64,000 nt of DNA from Candidatus Rokuibacteriota bacterium (GCA_003221515.1 QHSI01000097.1:62001-126000); one strand, 5' to 3'. Numbered from the stretch's first letter, positions 1 to 10,378 are shown. Numbers and translations: made by a program. Notes: generated by a model not told the origin, from the sequence alone.

Positions 1-1
1 C

Positions 2-295
<294 letters not shown>

Positions 296-739
296 GTGGA
301 TCCCGTCCGGGTCGCCGAGCTCGAGCGGCGGCTCGGCTACCGCTTTCAGGATCTGGCGACCCTCGAACGGGCGCTGACCCACGCCTCGTACGCCAACGAG
401 CACCCGCCGGAAGCGGATCACGTGCCCCTGGCGCTGCTCGGCGACGCGGCGCTGGCCCTCGTCGTCACCGACCATCTGATTGCCGCGGATCCTGCCGCCA
501 CGGTCGGCATCCTCACGCCTCGGCGCGCCGAGCTGGTCGCGGGAGCGCGCCTGGCGCGCTGGGCCGCCGAGCTCGAGGTCGGTCCGCTCCTGCGCCTGGG
601 GCGCGGCGAGGATCAGGCGGGCGGCCGCGCGCGCGAGTCGATCCTGGCGACGACGCTCGAGGCGCTGCTCGGCGCGATCTATCGCGAGGCGGGGCTCGTC
701 GCGGTCCGTGACGTGGTCGGCCGTCTGGCCGCGTGGTAG
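296..739 (+). CDS. RNase III-like protein, catalytic-site degenerate, no dsRBD
   Basis: 147-residue protein starting at GTG 296, directly abutting the fabF stop. RNase III fold markers are visible: the [10 protein letters not shown] helix, [15 protein letters not shown] and [14 protein letters not shown]. Canonical RNase III is ~220-250 residues with a C-terminal double-stranded-RNA-binding domain; this protein stops right after the nuclease domain. Against E. coli Rnc the metal-binding acids read E38 to V43, E41 to A46, D45 kept as D50, E65 to V70, D114 to T119 and E117 kept as E122. It is therefore unlikely to be a normal RNase III. It could be an RNA- or ribosome-binding pseudoenzyme, comparable in principle to the RNase III-like mitochondrial ribosomal proteins, or a gene in decay. 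The reading frame is intact. Confidence 0.8.
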   Translation: MDPVRVAELERRLGYRFQDLATLERALTHASYANEHPPEADHVPLALLGDAALALVVTDHLIAADPAATVGILTPRRAELVAGARLARWAAELEVGPLLRLGRGEDQAGGRARESILATTLEALLGAIYREAGLVAVRDVVGRLAAW

Positions 740-742
740 CCT
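737..742 (+). promoter_or_regulatory. -10-like TAGCCT, 6 nt before ATG 749
   Basis: TAGCCT overlaps the stop codon of the RNase III-like gene and ends six bases before ATG 749. No Shine-Dalgarno sequence fits in the gap. The spacing matches other starts in this window and would put the transcription start at or near the ATG (leaderless mRNA). No convincing -35 hexamer is seen. Confidence 0.4.
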
Positions 743-748
743 GACCTC

Positions 749-1933
749 ATGCGCTGGTGGCCGACGCGTGCGCGACGACGATCCGCGCCACGCCCTCCGG
801 AAGACTTGCTCGTCACGGAGGAGATGCTGCGCCGCAGCGTCGAGGACGTTCTGGTGGTGCGCGACCGGCAGCTCCGCGGCGGGATCTTCGTGTTCCGCGG
901 CATCCTCACCATGCAGCCCGGCCGCGCGCTGGACGTGCTGATCGAGCGTTTCCGGCCGATCGGCTACACACCGTTCCTGCGCGAGGAGGCCGGCGCGGTC
1001 AGCGTCCAGGCGTGGCCGCTCACCGAGACCGTGTTGCCGCGAAGGGTCTTCCTCAACGTACTTCTTTTCGTGGTGACCTGCCTGTCGACCCTCGCCGCGG
1101 GCTTCTCGTTCGCGGGCTCGCCAACGTTCGACGCCCTGCGCTCGTCGACGTCCGCGGCCCGATTCCTGGTCGGCGTGCCGTTCGCGGCCACGCTGATGGC
1201 GATCCTGAGCGTGCACGAGCTCGGCCACTACTTCACAGCGCGGCACTACCGGGCGGCGGTGAGCCTGCCGTATTTCATTCCAGCGCCGCTCGGCTTCGGC
1301 ACCTTCGGCGCGATCATCCTCATGCGCTCACCGGCCCGGAACCGCAACTCACTGTTCGACATCGCGGCGGCCGGCCCGCTGGCCGGACTGGCGGTGGCGT
1401 TTCCGGCGATCCTGCTGGGCTTTGCGTGGTCTTCGGTGGTGCCGGTGCCGCCCGGCGGCTACGTGGCGTTCGGCGATTCGCTGCTCACGTGGGCGCTTAC
1501 ATACGTGCGCTTCGGGCCCATTCCGCCCGGGCACATGGTTTTCACGCATCCGATCGCCGATGCGGCGTGGGCCGGATTCCTGGTCACGGCGCTGAACCTG
1601 TTTCCGGTGGGCCAGCTCGACGGTGGCCGCATCGCCTACGCCCTGTTCGGGCGACACCATCGGGTCATCGGCAAGGCGACCGTGGCGACGCTGCTCGTCG
1701 TCGGCGTCGCATCGTTCCTCTGGGGCCTGTCCGCGCCGGGTAACGACGCCGTGTCGGCGATGGCCGCGTCCCTGAACTGGTTCGTGTGGGCGGCGCTGAT
1801 CTTCTTCCTGGTCGGCTTCCACCACAGCCCGCCGCTCGACGACCTCTCGCCGATCTCGCCAGGCCGCCGGGTGGTCGGGATCGTCTGCCTCGTGCTGCTG
1901 ATCGTGATGACCCCCCCGTTCGTAATTCACTGA
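749..1933 (+). CDS. Site-2 protease family (M50) membrane metalloprotease
   Basis: 394 residues. A cytoplasmic-looking N-terminal ~95 residues is followed by several hydrophobic segments. The zinc-site motif HELGH is at residues 156-160 inside a membrane helix. The second M50 motif, LNLFPVGQLDGG, spans about 282-293 and supplies the third ligand Asp. Domain order and the PFIPAPLGFGTFGAII-type loop resemble the plastid/cyanobacterial EGY/slr1821 branch rather than RseP, because no PDZ domain is present. Such proteases cleave transmembrane substrates within the bilayer; the substrate here is unknown. The start follows a TAGCCT box by six bases, so translation may be leaderless. Confidence 0.9.
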   Translation: MRWWPTRARRRSAPRPPEDLLVTEEMLRRSVEDVLVVRDRQLRGGIFVFRGILTMQPGRALDVLIERFRPIGYTPFLREEAGAVSVQAWPLTETVLPRRVFLNVLLFVVTCLSTLAAGFSFAGSPTFDALRSSTSAARFLVGVPFAATLMAILSVHELGHYFTARHYRAAVSLPYFIPAPLGFGTFGAIILMRSPARNRNSLFDIAAAGPLAGLAVAFPAILLGFAWSSVVPVPPGGYVAFGDSLLTWALTYVRFGPIPPGHMVFTHPIADAAWAGFLVTALNLFPVGQLDGGRIAYALFGRHHRVIGKATVATLLVVGVASFLWGLSAPGNDAVSAMAASLNWFVWAALIFFLVGFHHSPPLDDLSPISPGRRVVGIVCLVLLIVMTPPFVIH

Positions 1934-1980
1934 ACTCCCGCGAGAGACTTGCCCTCGTTGGGAAGCCGCCGCCGACGAAA

Positions 1981-3063
1981 TCACCCGCCGGCGATGGCTT
2001 GCTGCATGAGCGCGTGGTCGGCGAGGACGAGCGTGGCCATCGCCTCCACCATCGGGACCGCCCGCGGCAGTACGCAGGGATCGTGGCGCCCGCGGCCCTG
2101 GATCGTCGTGTCCTCGTGCGCGACGCTCACGGTCCGCTGCTCGCGCAGGATCGTCGCGGTGGGCTTGAACGCGACGCGGAAGTAGATCGTCTCGCCGTTC
2201 GTGATCCCGCCCTGCACCCCGCCCGAACGGTTGGTGCGGGTCCGCACCCGGCCGCTCTCGATGTAGAACTCGTCGTTGTGCTCGGAGCCGCGGAGATCCG
2301 TGCCGGCGAATCCGGTGCCGATCTCGAAGCCCTTACTCGCGGGCAGGCTCATCACGGCCTTCGCCAGGTCTGCCTCGAGGCGATCGAACACCGGCTCGCC
2401 CCAGCCGGCCGGACAGCCGCGCACGGCGCACGTGACGACGCCGCCGAGCGAGTCGCCGTCCTTGCGCGCGGTCTCCACGGCCGCGATCATGCGCTCCGCG
2501 GTCGCGAGCTCGGGACAGCGGATCGGCGTTGCGTCGACCTGCTCGCGCGTGACCTTCTCGACATCGCAATCGACGGACAACGCCGCGACCTTCGAGACCC
2601 AGGCGACCACGGTGACGTTCCAGCGCACGGCCAGGAGCTTGCGCGCGATGGCGCCGGCGGCCACGCGTCCCGCGGTCTCCCGCGCGCTGGTGCGACCGCC
2701 GCCACGCCAGTCGCGGAACCCGTACTTCGCTTCATAGGTGTAGTCGGCGTGGCTCGGCCGATACTTCTCCATGACCTCGCGATAGTCGCCCGGGCGCATG
2801 TCGAGATTGGGCATTTCCAGGCTGATCGGCGTGCCGAGCGTTTGACCCTCGAAGACCCCCGACAGGATCTTCACGATATCCGTTTCCCTCCGCTGGGTGA
2901 CGATGGCGCTCTGGCCCGGCACGCGCCGGTCGAGATCGGGCTGGATGTCGGCTTCGGACAGCGCCAGGCGCGGCGGGCAGCCATCGATCACGGCGCCGAC
3001 GCCGGTACCGTGCGACTCGCCCCATGTCGTCACGCGGAAGAGACGGCCCCAGGTGTTACCCAC
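1981..3063 (-). CDS. aroC: Chorismate synthase
   Basis: 360 residues, normal length. It converts 5-enolpyruvylshikimate-3-phosphate to chorismate using reduced FMN, the last shikimate-pathway step. Visible signatures are the N-terminal [28 protein letters not shown], the [15 protein letters not shown] block and the [13 protein letters not shown] stretch. It starts at GTG 3063, preceded by TATTCT with a six-base gap and no Shine-Dalgarno. It is transcribed divergently from the exported protein at 3267. A second shikimate-pathway gene, aroK, lies at 21373. Confidence 0.97.
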   Translation of the reverse strand: MGNTWGRLFRVTTWGESHGTGVGAVIDGCPPRLALSEADIQPDLDRRVPGQSAIVTQRRETDIVKILSGVFEGQTLGTPISLEMPNLDMRPGDYREVMEKYRPSHADYTYEAKYGFRDWRGGGRTSARETAGRVAAGAIARKLLAVRWNVTVVAWVSKVAALSVDCDVEKVTREQVDATPIRCPELATAERMIAAVETARKDGDSLGGVVTCAVRGCPAGWGEPVFDRLEADLAKAVMSLPASKGFEIGTGFAGTDLRGSEHNDEFYIESGRVRTRTNRSGGVQGGITNGETIYFRVAFKPTATILREQRTVSVAHEDTTIQGRGRHDPCVLPRAVPMVEAMATLVLADHALMQQAIAGG

Positions 3064-3069
3064 GCGTCG

Positions 3070-3075
3070 AGAATA
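3070..3075 (-). promoter_or_regulatory. -10-like TATTCT for aroC
   Basis: Read on the minus strand, TATTCT is followed by six bases and then GTG of aroC. This is the same geometry as at 749, 13993 and 43989, suggesting a leaderless transcript. Confidence 0.45.
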
Positions 3076-3160
3076 CTCCGTATCGGCGGACCTCGTCGAA
3101 TCGGGGGAGCGGCGCGCGCGCCCGCGCGGCGAGAGCGCTCGCGCGGCCCACCTCTGTAGG

Positions 3161-3207
3161 CTGAATGCTTACAGTTGTGAGCCTGAATGCGTACAGGATA
3201 TTCAGGC
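3161..3207 (+). repeat. Operator-like direct repeats with dyad
   Basis: CTGAATGCTTACAG (3161-3174) and CTGAATGCGTACAG (3183-3196) differ at one of 14 bases and are offset by 22 bp, about two helical turns. The second copy also pairs with a downstream ATTCAGGC (GCCTGAAT 3181-3188 / ATTCAGGC 3200-3207). The cluster lies about 60 bp before ATG 3267 and between two divergent genes. This looks like a binding site for a dimeric or tandem regulator; the regulator is unknown. Confidence 0.5.
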
Positions 3208-3266
3208 ATTCCTCCGATTGCCTCTGCCCGGTCGGGCGTCTAGGGTTCGAGCGACTAGGGGGTCGT

Positions 3267-4295
3267 ATGAAGATCCGCCACGTGCTCGGCCCGCTCCCGT
3301 TGATCCTCTTCGCGAGCACCGCCTTCGGGCAGGATGAGCCGATTCGAAATCCCCTCACGCTCACGTGGGGCGAGCCGATCGAGAAAAAGCCGGGGCTGAC
3401 CCTGCTCGACGAGAAATGGTTCCCGCCCTTCGATGACAAGCTGTTCCTCCCCTTCCGGGGGCCTGGCGAGAGCGCGGCCAAGACGGCGATGGCGCAGGCT
3501 CTCGTCCCGGGAACCGAGGAGTGGAAGTCCCGTCCCTACCTCGCGGACCGCGGCGACGGCGTCCACACGTCGCTCTTCGGAACCTACGTCAGGAAGAATG
3601 AGCTCTTGGTCTACCTCTTCTACGAGTACACCAGGAACCGCGACGCCGAGTACAAGCCCAGCGAGCTCGGCTTCGCATCGGACCAAGAGTTCCGGGCAAA
3701 GAAAGAGGAGCACGAGTTCCTGATCTTCGCCGCCTACGGCATCACCAACAGCCTCGCCGTAGAGCTCGAATCCGCCGTGTTCACGCAGGCCAGCCAGAGC
3801 AGGGCTTCCGGCGATACGTCGGCGATGCCCCGGACCTTCAGCGAATCGGGCGTGGGTGACACCGAAGGCCAGATCCGCTATCGCTGGTTCGAGGAAACCG
3901 AGGTGAGGCCGGAGCTCCTCAGTTACTTCGGCGTCGTGTTTCCCCTGCAGCACAACAAGAAATTGATCGGGACCCGCGACTGGGAGTTCACCGCCGGCGT
4001 CAACGTCACCAAGGGCTTTTCCTTTGGCACCTTCATGGTCAAAATTGGCGGTTTCTATTCGACAGGGGAAGAGAAGCTCGAGCTCGGCGAATATGGGATC
4101 GAGTACGTGAAGAGGCTCAGCGACAAGTGGCGCCTGGTCGGGGCGGTCGAAGGCGACCAGGACGAGGTTCAGGCGATCCTCGAAATCCAGTACCAGGTGA
4201 GGCCCAACATCACGATCAAGCTGAACAGCGGATTCGGCCTCACCTCCAAGGCCCCGGAGTTTGCGCCGGAGGTCGGCGTCCTCTTCTCCTTCTGA
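3267..4295 (+). CDS. Exported protein, probable outer-membrane beta-barrel
   Basis: 342 residues from ATG 3267, chosen because AGGGGG precedes it and because it yields a clean signal peptide ending near STAFGQ. The mature part has alternating polar/hydrophobic strands rich in aromatic residues and ends in GVLFSF, a C-terminal Phe as in many barrel proteins. No catalytic motif was recognised. It resembles the broad class of putative outer-membrane transport or MetA-pathway barrel proteins, but the substrate cannot be told. The upstream repeat cluster at 3161-3207 suggests dedicated transcriptional control. The 3' end converges with the MFS gene, 27 bp apart. Confidence 0.65.
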   Translation: MKIRHVLGPLPLILFASTAFGQDEPIRNPLTLTWGEPIEKKPGLTLLDEKWFPPFDDKLFLPFRGPGESAAKTAMAQALVPGTEEWKSRPYLADRGDGVHTSLFGTYVRKNELLVYLFYEYTRNRDAEYKPSELGFASDQEFRAKKEEHEFLIFAAYGITNSLAVELESAVFTQASQSRASGDTSAMPRTFSESGVGDTEGQIRYRWFEETEVRPELLSYFGVVFPLQHNKKLIGTRDWEFTAGVNVTKGFSFGTFMVKIGGFYSTGEEKLELGEYGIEYVKRLSDKWRLVGAVEGDQDEVQAILEIQYQVRPNITIKLNSGFGLTSKAPEFAPEVGVLFSF

Positions 4296-4322
4296 TCCGG
4301 GCGTCTCTGCGTCCCTCGAAGG

Positions 4323-5603
4323 CTACCGAGACGGCTGCTCGCGGAGCGGCGCTCGCTCCCCCCGATGTGCAACAGTCGGCCCGCCGGCGTCGACTCGGCC
4401 GAGGAGCACGAGGCCGACGATGAAGAAGAGACCGACCGCGACGATCGCCGCGCGCTGATTGCCCGAGAGGAGCCACGACACCGCGCCGAAGACCACGGGG
4501 CCCAGCACCGCGCCGGTCTTGCCGACCAGCGAGTAGAAGCCGAAGAACTCCGCTTCGCGCTCCGGTGGGATCAGCGTGGCCATGAACGTGCGGCTCGCGG
4601 CCTGCACGGCGCCGAGCCCGGTGCCGGCCAGGATCGCGACCACCCAGAAGTGCCACTTGGCCTGGACCAGGAACGCCAGCACCGTGACGGCCGCCCATTG
4701 CACGAGCGTCAGGCGCACGACGAACCGCGGGCCGCGCGTGTCGGTCGGCCTCGCCCACACCGCCGAGCCGATCAGCGCCGTGATCTGCACCAGCATGAAC
4801 AGGGCGATGATCTCGGTGAACGAGAAGCCGAGCGTCTTGGCGGCGAAGATGCCCGCAAACGTGACGACCGTGTTCACGCCGTCCTCGTAGATCAGGTATG
4901 ACATGAGGAAGCGGCGCATCTGCAGCCGTTCGGGGGACGTGAGGATCTCGCGGAGCGTGACGAGCGTCGCGCGGGCGCCGTGCACGGCGGCGACCCCGAG
5001 CCGCATGGGATGGCGAGTGTCAGCCGGCAGCACGACGAACGACGGCAGCGAGGCCAGCGCGAACAGGACGGCGGCGGCGAGGAAGCACCCCCAGTAGGCG
5101 TGGGCGGCCGCGAAGGGGTAGGCGGCCAGGAACGCCACGAGCGATCCGGCGTAGCCGACGGCGAATCCCGCCGCCGAGACGCGGCCGAGGCGCTCGGGCG
5201 GCGCGATCCGCGGCAGGTACGAGTTGTAGTAGACGACCGCGGCCTCGTAGGTCACGACCCCCACGACCGCGAGCACCCAGCCCCACAGCACCATGCCCGT
5301 GCTCACGGTCGCCATGAGCGCGGTCGTGACGATGCACACCACCGTGAAGCCCATGAGGAACGTCTTGCGGGCGCCGGCGTGGTCGGCGACGCCGCCGAGC
5401 AGCGGCGAGGTGAGCGCGCCGATCACCATCGCGGTCGAGATCGCCGTGCCCCACAGAAAATCTCCGTGGCCGGTCGCGTTGCCGACGACTGCGTTCGCGT
5501 AGTAGGCGGGATAGATGGTGGCGAGGACGACCGCCGCAAAGGCGGAGTTGGCGAAGTCGTACAGCGTCCACGCGACGATCGTGCGTGACGGAGACGACGG
5601 CAC
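4323..5603 (-). CDS. MFS transporter, UMF1/Atg22-like
   Basis: About 426 residues with 12 predicted hydrophobic segments. The N-terminal TLYDFANSAFAAVVLATIYP is characteristic of the UMF1/Atg22-type effluxer family of the major facilitator superfamily. The GTG at 5603 is chosen because it sits just before the conserved segment. An in-frame ATG at 5651 would add 16 residues and overlap the divergent GS-like start at 5650. Substrates in bacteria are mostly unknown; amino-acid or drug export is possible. It is divergent from the GS-like gene with essentially no spacer. Confidence 0.88.
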   Translation of the reverse strand: MPSSPSRTIVAWTLYDFANSAFAAVVLATIYPAYYANAVVGNATGHGDFLWGTAISTAMVIGALTSPLLGGVADHAGARKTFLMGFTVVCIVTTALMATVSTGMVLWGWVLAVVGVVTYEAAVVYYNSYLPRIAPPERLGRVSAAGFAVGYAGSLVAFLAAYPFAAAHAYWGCFLAAAVLFALASLPSFVVLPADTRHPMRLGVAAVHGARATLVTLREILTSPERLQMRRFLMSYLIYEDGVNTVVTFAGIFAAKTLGFSFTEIIALFMLVQITALIGSAVWARPTDTRGPRFVVRLTLVQWAAVTVLAFLVQAKWHFWVVAILAGTGLGAVQAASRTFMATLIPPEREAEFFGFYSLVGKTGAVLGPVVFGAVSWLLSGNQRAAIVAVGLFFIVGLVLLGRVDAGGPTVAHRGERAPLREQPSR

Positions 5604-5636
5604 GGCGGCAGGATGACACAGGCGGGGCCGGTACGC

Positions 5637-5642
5637 TACTAT
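5637..5642 (+). promoter_or_regulatory. -10-like TACTAT, 7 nt before ATG 5650
   Basis: TACTAT ends seven bases before the start codon of the GS-like gene, and no Shine-Dalgarno is present. Same geometry as other probable leaderless starts in the window. Confidence 0.45.
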
Positions 5643-5649
5643 CCGCGTC

Positions 5650-7020
<1,371 letters not shown>

Positions 7021-7024
7021 CGAC

Positions 7025-7171
7025 GTGACCGAACGCGAGTGGATCTTGCTGAATCCGGGACCGGCGAACGGGGTCTCGAACATGGGGACCCTCACGCCGC
7101 GCGACATGCGCGGAGTCGTCGAGGCCTTTGGCGCGGCGCTGGCCGAGCTTCGCGCGGGAAGCGGGCGATGA
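7025..7171 (+). pseudogene. Remnant of class V aminotransferase (internal deletion)
   Basis: A 48-codon open frame starts at GTG 7025, four bases after the GS-like stop, and its TGA overlaps the next ATG (ATGA). The first half, EWILLNPGPANGV, matches the very N-terminus of class V aminotransferases of the 2-aminoethylphosphonate or alanine-glyoxylate type (LLNPGPxN). The second half, NMGTLTPRDMRGVVEAFGAAL, matches their last ~25 residues (GxMGxxTxxDxxxxxEALxxxL). Roughly 300 residues including the PLP lysine are absent. I read it as an in-frame internally deleted gene, or an assembly collapse; it cannot be an active enzyme. Family assignment rests on the two short motifs. Confidence 0.6.
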
Positions 7172-7932
7172 GCGGCCGGCTGGCCGGCAAGGTCGCGCTC
7201 ATCACGGGCGCGGGCATGGGCATGGGACGTGAGACCGCAGTGCTCTTCGCCGAGGAGGGCGCGCGGGTGATCGTGGGCGACATCGACGCGGCCGCGGCAG
7301 GTGAGACGGTCGCGCGCGTCGAGAAGGCCGGCGGCCAGGCGCTCGCGGTCACCGGCGACGTCGCCGTCGAGGCCGACGTGCAGCGCATGGTCGAGGACGG
7401 CGTGCGGCGCTTCGGCGCGCTCCACGTCCTTCACAACAACGCCGGCGTGCTGTGGAAGGACCGCGACCGCTCGGTGCTGGAGACCGACGGGCACTGGTGG
7501 GATCGCGTCATGGCCATCAACCTCAAGTCGGTGTTCTGGACGACGAAGTACGGCATCCCGCACATGCGGCGAGCCGGGGGCGGCTCGATCGTCAACATGG
7601 GCTCGGTCTCGGCCCTGGCCGGGTTCACGCGGGCGCAGGACGCCTACACCGCCGCCAAGGGCGGGCTGATCTCGCTGACGAAGTCGCTGGCGATCCAGTT
7701 CGCCAAGGACAAGATCCGCTGCAACGTGATCCATCCGGGCATCGTCGACACCCCCCTGCAGGCGCCGTATCTCACCGACGCGATCCGCAAGGAGTTCGCG
7801 ACGGGGATCCCCCTCGGGCGAATCGCGCAGCCCCGCGAGATCGCGTACGTCGCCCTGTTCCTGGCGAGCGACGAGTCGTCGTTCATGACGGGCGCCGAAC
7901 TGGTCGTCGACGGCGGCTTCACCGCCGGCTAG
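7168..7932 (+). CDS. Short-chain dehydrogenase/reductase (SDR)
   Basis: 254 residues, typical classical SDR length. NAD(P)-binding TGAGMGMG near residues 13-20, the acidic GDID after strand 2 (favours NAD), HNNAGV, catalytic Ser in NMGSVSALAG, YTAAK (Tyr/Lys) and IHPGIVDTPL are all present. ATG 7168 is chosen because it overlaps the preceding remnant (ATGA) and gives the standard N-terminus. The substrate is unknown. The operon places it beside amine-ligating and dimethylglycine dehydrogenase-like enzymes. Confidence 0.93.
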   Translation: MSGRLAGKVALITGAGMGMGRETAVLFAEEGARVIVGDIDAAAAGETVARVEKAGGQALAVTGDVAVEADVQRMVEDGVRRFGALHVLHNNAGVLWKDRDRSVLETDGHWWDRVMAINLKSVFWTTKYGIPHMRRAGGGSIVNMGSVSALAGFTRAQDAYTAAKGGLISLTKSLAIQFAKDKIRCNVIHPGIVDTPLQAPYLTDAIRKEFATGIPLGRIAQPREIAYVALFLASDESSFMTGAELVVDGGFTAG

Positions 7933-7947
7933 CGGGAACCTCCGCCC

Positions 7948-10377
7948 ATCAACCCTGCGCGGGTCGTCGTCATCGGCGGCGGCGTTGCCGGCTGCAGCAT
8001 CGCGTACCACCTCGCGGTCGCCGGCTGCGCCGACGTGCTCCTGCTCGACCGCGGCGAGCTGACCGGCGGGTCCACCTTCCACTCGGCCGGGCTGGTCGGT
8101 CAACTCCGCTCGACCATCGCGTTGACGCGCATCAACATGGCCAGCGTCGAGCTCTATCGGCGGCTCGCGAGCGACACCGGCCGCGACGCGGGCTGGCAGG
8201 AGGTCGGGAGCCTACGTCTGGCGTCGTCGAAGGAGCGGCTGCTGGAGCTCAAGCGTCAGGTCGGCTGGGCGCGCACCTTCGGGCTGCCGCTCACGCTGAT
8301 CTCGCCCAGAGAGGCGCGCGAGCTGTTTCCGCTGATGACCGTCGACGGCGTCGAGGGGGCGGCCTACTTGCCCACGGACGGCCGGATCGATCCGGCGTCG
8401 CTGGCGAGCGCGCTCGCCGACGGGGCCCGCCAGCGCGGCGTCACCATCCGGACCGGCGTGAACGTGCTCTCGATCGGGGTCGCGCGCGGCCGGGTCAACG
8501 AGGTGGTGACCGATCGCGGGCCCGTGCGCTGCGAGCTCGTCGTCAACGCGGGCGGGATCTGGTCGTACGAGATCGGCCGCATGGTCGGCCTGACGGTGCC
8601 GGTCATCCCGATGGCCCACCAGTACCTGGTGACCAAGCCCATCGCCGGCGTCACGCGCGAGATCCCCACGATGCGCGACCCCGACCGGCTCGTGTACTTC
8701 CGTGAAGAGGTGGGCGGGCTCCTGATGGGCGGCTACGAGCGCTCGCCGCTGCCCTGGGGGCTCGACGGGATCGCCCGCGACTTCACGCACAGGCTCCTGG
8801 CCCCGGACTGGGAACGGTTCGACGGCCTGATGGCGCAGGCGGTCTCCCGGGTGCCGGCGATCGGCCGCGCCGAAGTCATCACGATGATCAACGGCCCGGA
8901 GGCGTTCACTCCGGACGGCGAGTTCATTCTGGGCGAGGCGCCCGAGGTCGGCGGCTTCTTCGTCGCCGCCGGGTTCTGCGCGCACGGCATCGCGGGCGCC
9001 GGTGGCGTCGGCCGGGTGATGGCCGAGTGGATCCTCTCGGGACGCGCGCCGATGGACGTGTGGCGCATGGACCTGCGCCGCTTCGGCGCGCACTACGCCG
9101 ACCGCGGCTATGCGCGCACGCAGGCCTTCGAGACGTACTCCACCTATTACGACATCCACTATCCCGGCGAGGAGCGGCGTGCCGGGCGGGGGCTGAAGCT
9201 TTCGCCGGCCCACTCGCGTCTCGAAGCGCTCGGCGCGGTCTTCGGTGAGAAGGCTGGCTGGGAGCGGCCGAACTGGGTCGAGACCAACGCCATCGGGTCG
9301 CCGCGGAGCTGGACGCCGCCGGCGTGGGTCGAGCGTCACTGGTCGACGGCGATCGAGGCCGAGCACGTCGCGACGCGCGAGCGGGCCGTGCTCTTCGACG
9401 AGACTTCGTTCAGCAAGCTCGAGGTGTCCGGCTCGGGCGCGCTCGCGCTGCTCCAGCGGCTGGCCGACAACGACCTCGACAAGCCCGTGGGGACCGTGAC
9501 CTACACGCAGCTCCTCAACGAGCGTGGCGGGATCGAGTGCGATCTCACGGTCACCCGCGTGAGCCGGGAGCGGTTCATGCTCGTCACCGGGAGCGCCTTC
9601 GGGCTCCACGATCTCGCGTGGGTCCGCGCCCACGTGCCCGACGACGGCTCCGTGACGCTCGAGGATGTGACGGCGCGCTACGCGTGCTACGGCCTCTTCG
9701 GGCCTCGATCCCGCGAGATCCTCGCGCGCGCGACGCGCGACGACGTGGCCGACGCGGCCTTCCCGTACCTGAGCGCGCGCTGCCTCTCGATCGACGGCGC
9801 CAGCGTGCTCGCGTTTCGCGTCACGTACGTGGGCGAGCTCGGTTGGGAGATGTACGTCGCGACGGCTGACGGCGCCGCCGTGTGGGACGCGCTCTGGCGT
9901 CACGGGGCGCCGCTCGGGCTGCTTGCGGGTGGCTACCGCGCGATCGACTCGCTGCGGCTGGAGAAGGGCTATCGCTACTGGAGCGCCGAGGTGACGCCGG
10001 AGCACACGCCGCTGGAAGCGGGGCTCGCCTTCTGCGTCAAGCTCGACAAGGGCGAATTCATCGGCCGCGAGGCGCTGAGGACGCAGAAGACGGCGGGCCT
10101 CACCCGGAAGCTCGTGTGCCTCACGCTCGACGATCCGGCGGCGATCGCCCTGGGTGGCGAGCCGATTCTGTCCGGCGAGGCGACGATCGGCCGGGTCACC
10201 AGCGGTGGCTACGGCTACACGGTCGGCGCGTCGATCGCGTACGGCTACGTGCCCGTGGCGCAGGCCTCCGTCGGAACGCGGCTCACCGTCGAAGTGTTCG
10301 GGAATGCGGTCGGCGCGACCGTCCGTCGCGAGCCGCTCTACGATCCCCAGGGGAAGAAGATCAAGGGAGGTGGTTGA
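7948..10377 (+). CDS. Dimethylglycine/sarcosine dehydrogenase-like flavoprotein
   Basis: About 809 residues in three parts: an FAD-binding DAO domain (1 to ~360), a central FAO-type linker (~365-420) and a C-terminal folate-binding GcvT-like domain pair (~430-805). The Rossmann motif VVVIGGGVAGCSIAYHL lies right at the N-terminus. GGSTFHSAGLVGQLRS contains the His that carries covalent FAD in rat/human DMGDH. Such enzymes demethylate dimethylglycine or sarcosine and hand formaldehyde to tetrahydrofolate. There is no ATG/GTG/TTG between the in-frame SDR stop (7930-7932) and the Rossmann motif. The best candidate start is ATC 7948; GTG 8035 would delete the FAD site. This may be a rare start codon, a point change, or a sequence error. 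Confidence 0.85.
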   Translation: MNPARVVVIGGGVAGCSIAYHLAVAGCADVLLLDRGELTGGSTFHSAGLVGQLRSTIALTRINMASVELYRRLASDTGRDAGWQEVGSLRLASSKERLLELKRQVGWARTFGLPLTLISPREARELFPLMTVDGVEGAAYLPTDGRIDPASLASALADGARQRGVTIRTGVNVLSIGVARGRVNEVVTDRGPVRCELVVNAGGIWSYEIGRMVGLTVPVIPMAHQYLVTKPIAGVTREIPTMRDPDRLVYFREEVGGLLMGGYERSPLPWGLDGIARDFTHRLLAPDWERFDGLMAQAVSRVPAIGRAEVITMINGPEAFTPDGEFILGEAPEVGGFFVAAGFCAHGIAGAGGVGRVMAEWILSGRAPMDVWRMDLRRFGAHYADRGYARTQAFETYSTYYDIHYPGEERRAGRGLKLSPAHSRLEALGAVFGEKAGWERPNWVETNAIGSPRSWTPPAWVERHWSTAIEAEHVATRERAVLFDETSFSKLEVSGSGALALLQRLADNDLDKPVGTVTYTQLLNERGGIECDLTVTRVSRERFMLVTGSAFGLHDLAWVRAHVPDDGSVTLEDVTARYACYGLFGPRSREILARATRDDVADAAFPYLSARCLSIDGASVLAFRVTYVGELGWEMYVATADGAAVWDALWRHGAPLGLLAGGYRAIDSLRLEKGYRYWSAEVTPEHTPLEAGLAFCVKLDKGEFIGREALRTQKTAGLTRKLVCLTLDDPAAIALGGEPILSGEATIGRVTSGGYGYTVGASIAYGYVPVAQASVGTRLTVEVFGNAVGATVRREPLYDPQGKKIKGGG

Positions 10378-10378
10378 G

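Noticed and set aside
7930-7950. TAG readthrough to make an SDR-flavoprotein fusion
   Set aside because: No pyrrolysine-type element was recognised, TAG is followed by short non-homologous sequence, and both proteins are complete families on their own; kept only as an alternative in the start-codon finding.
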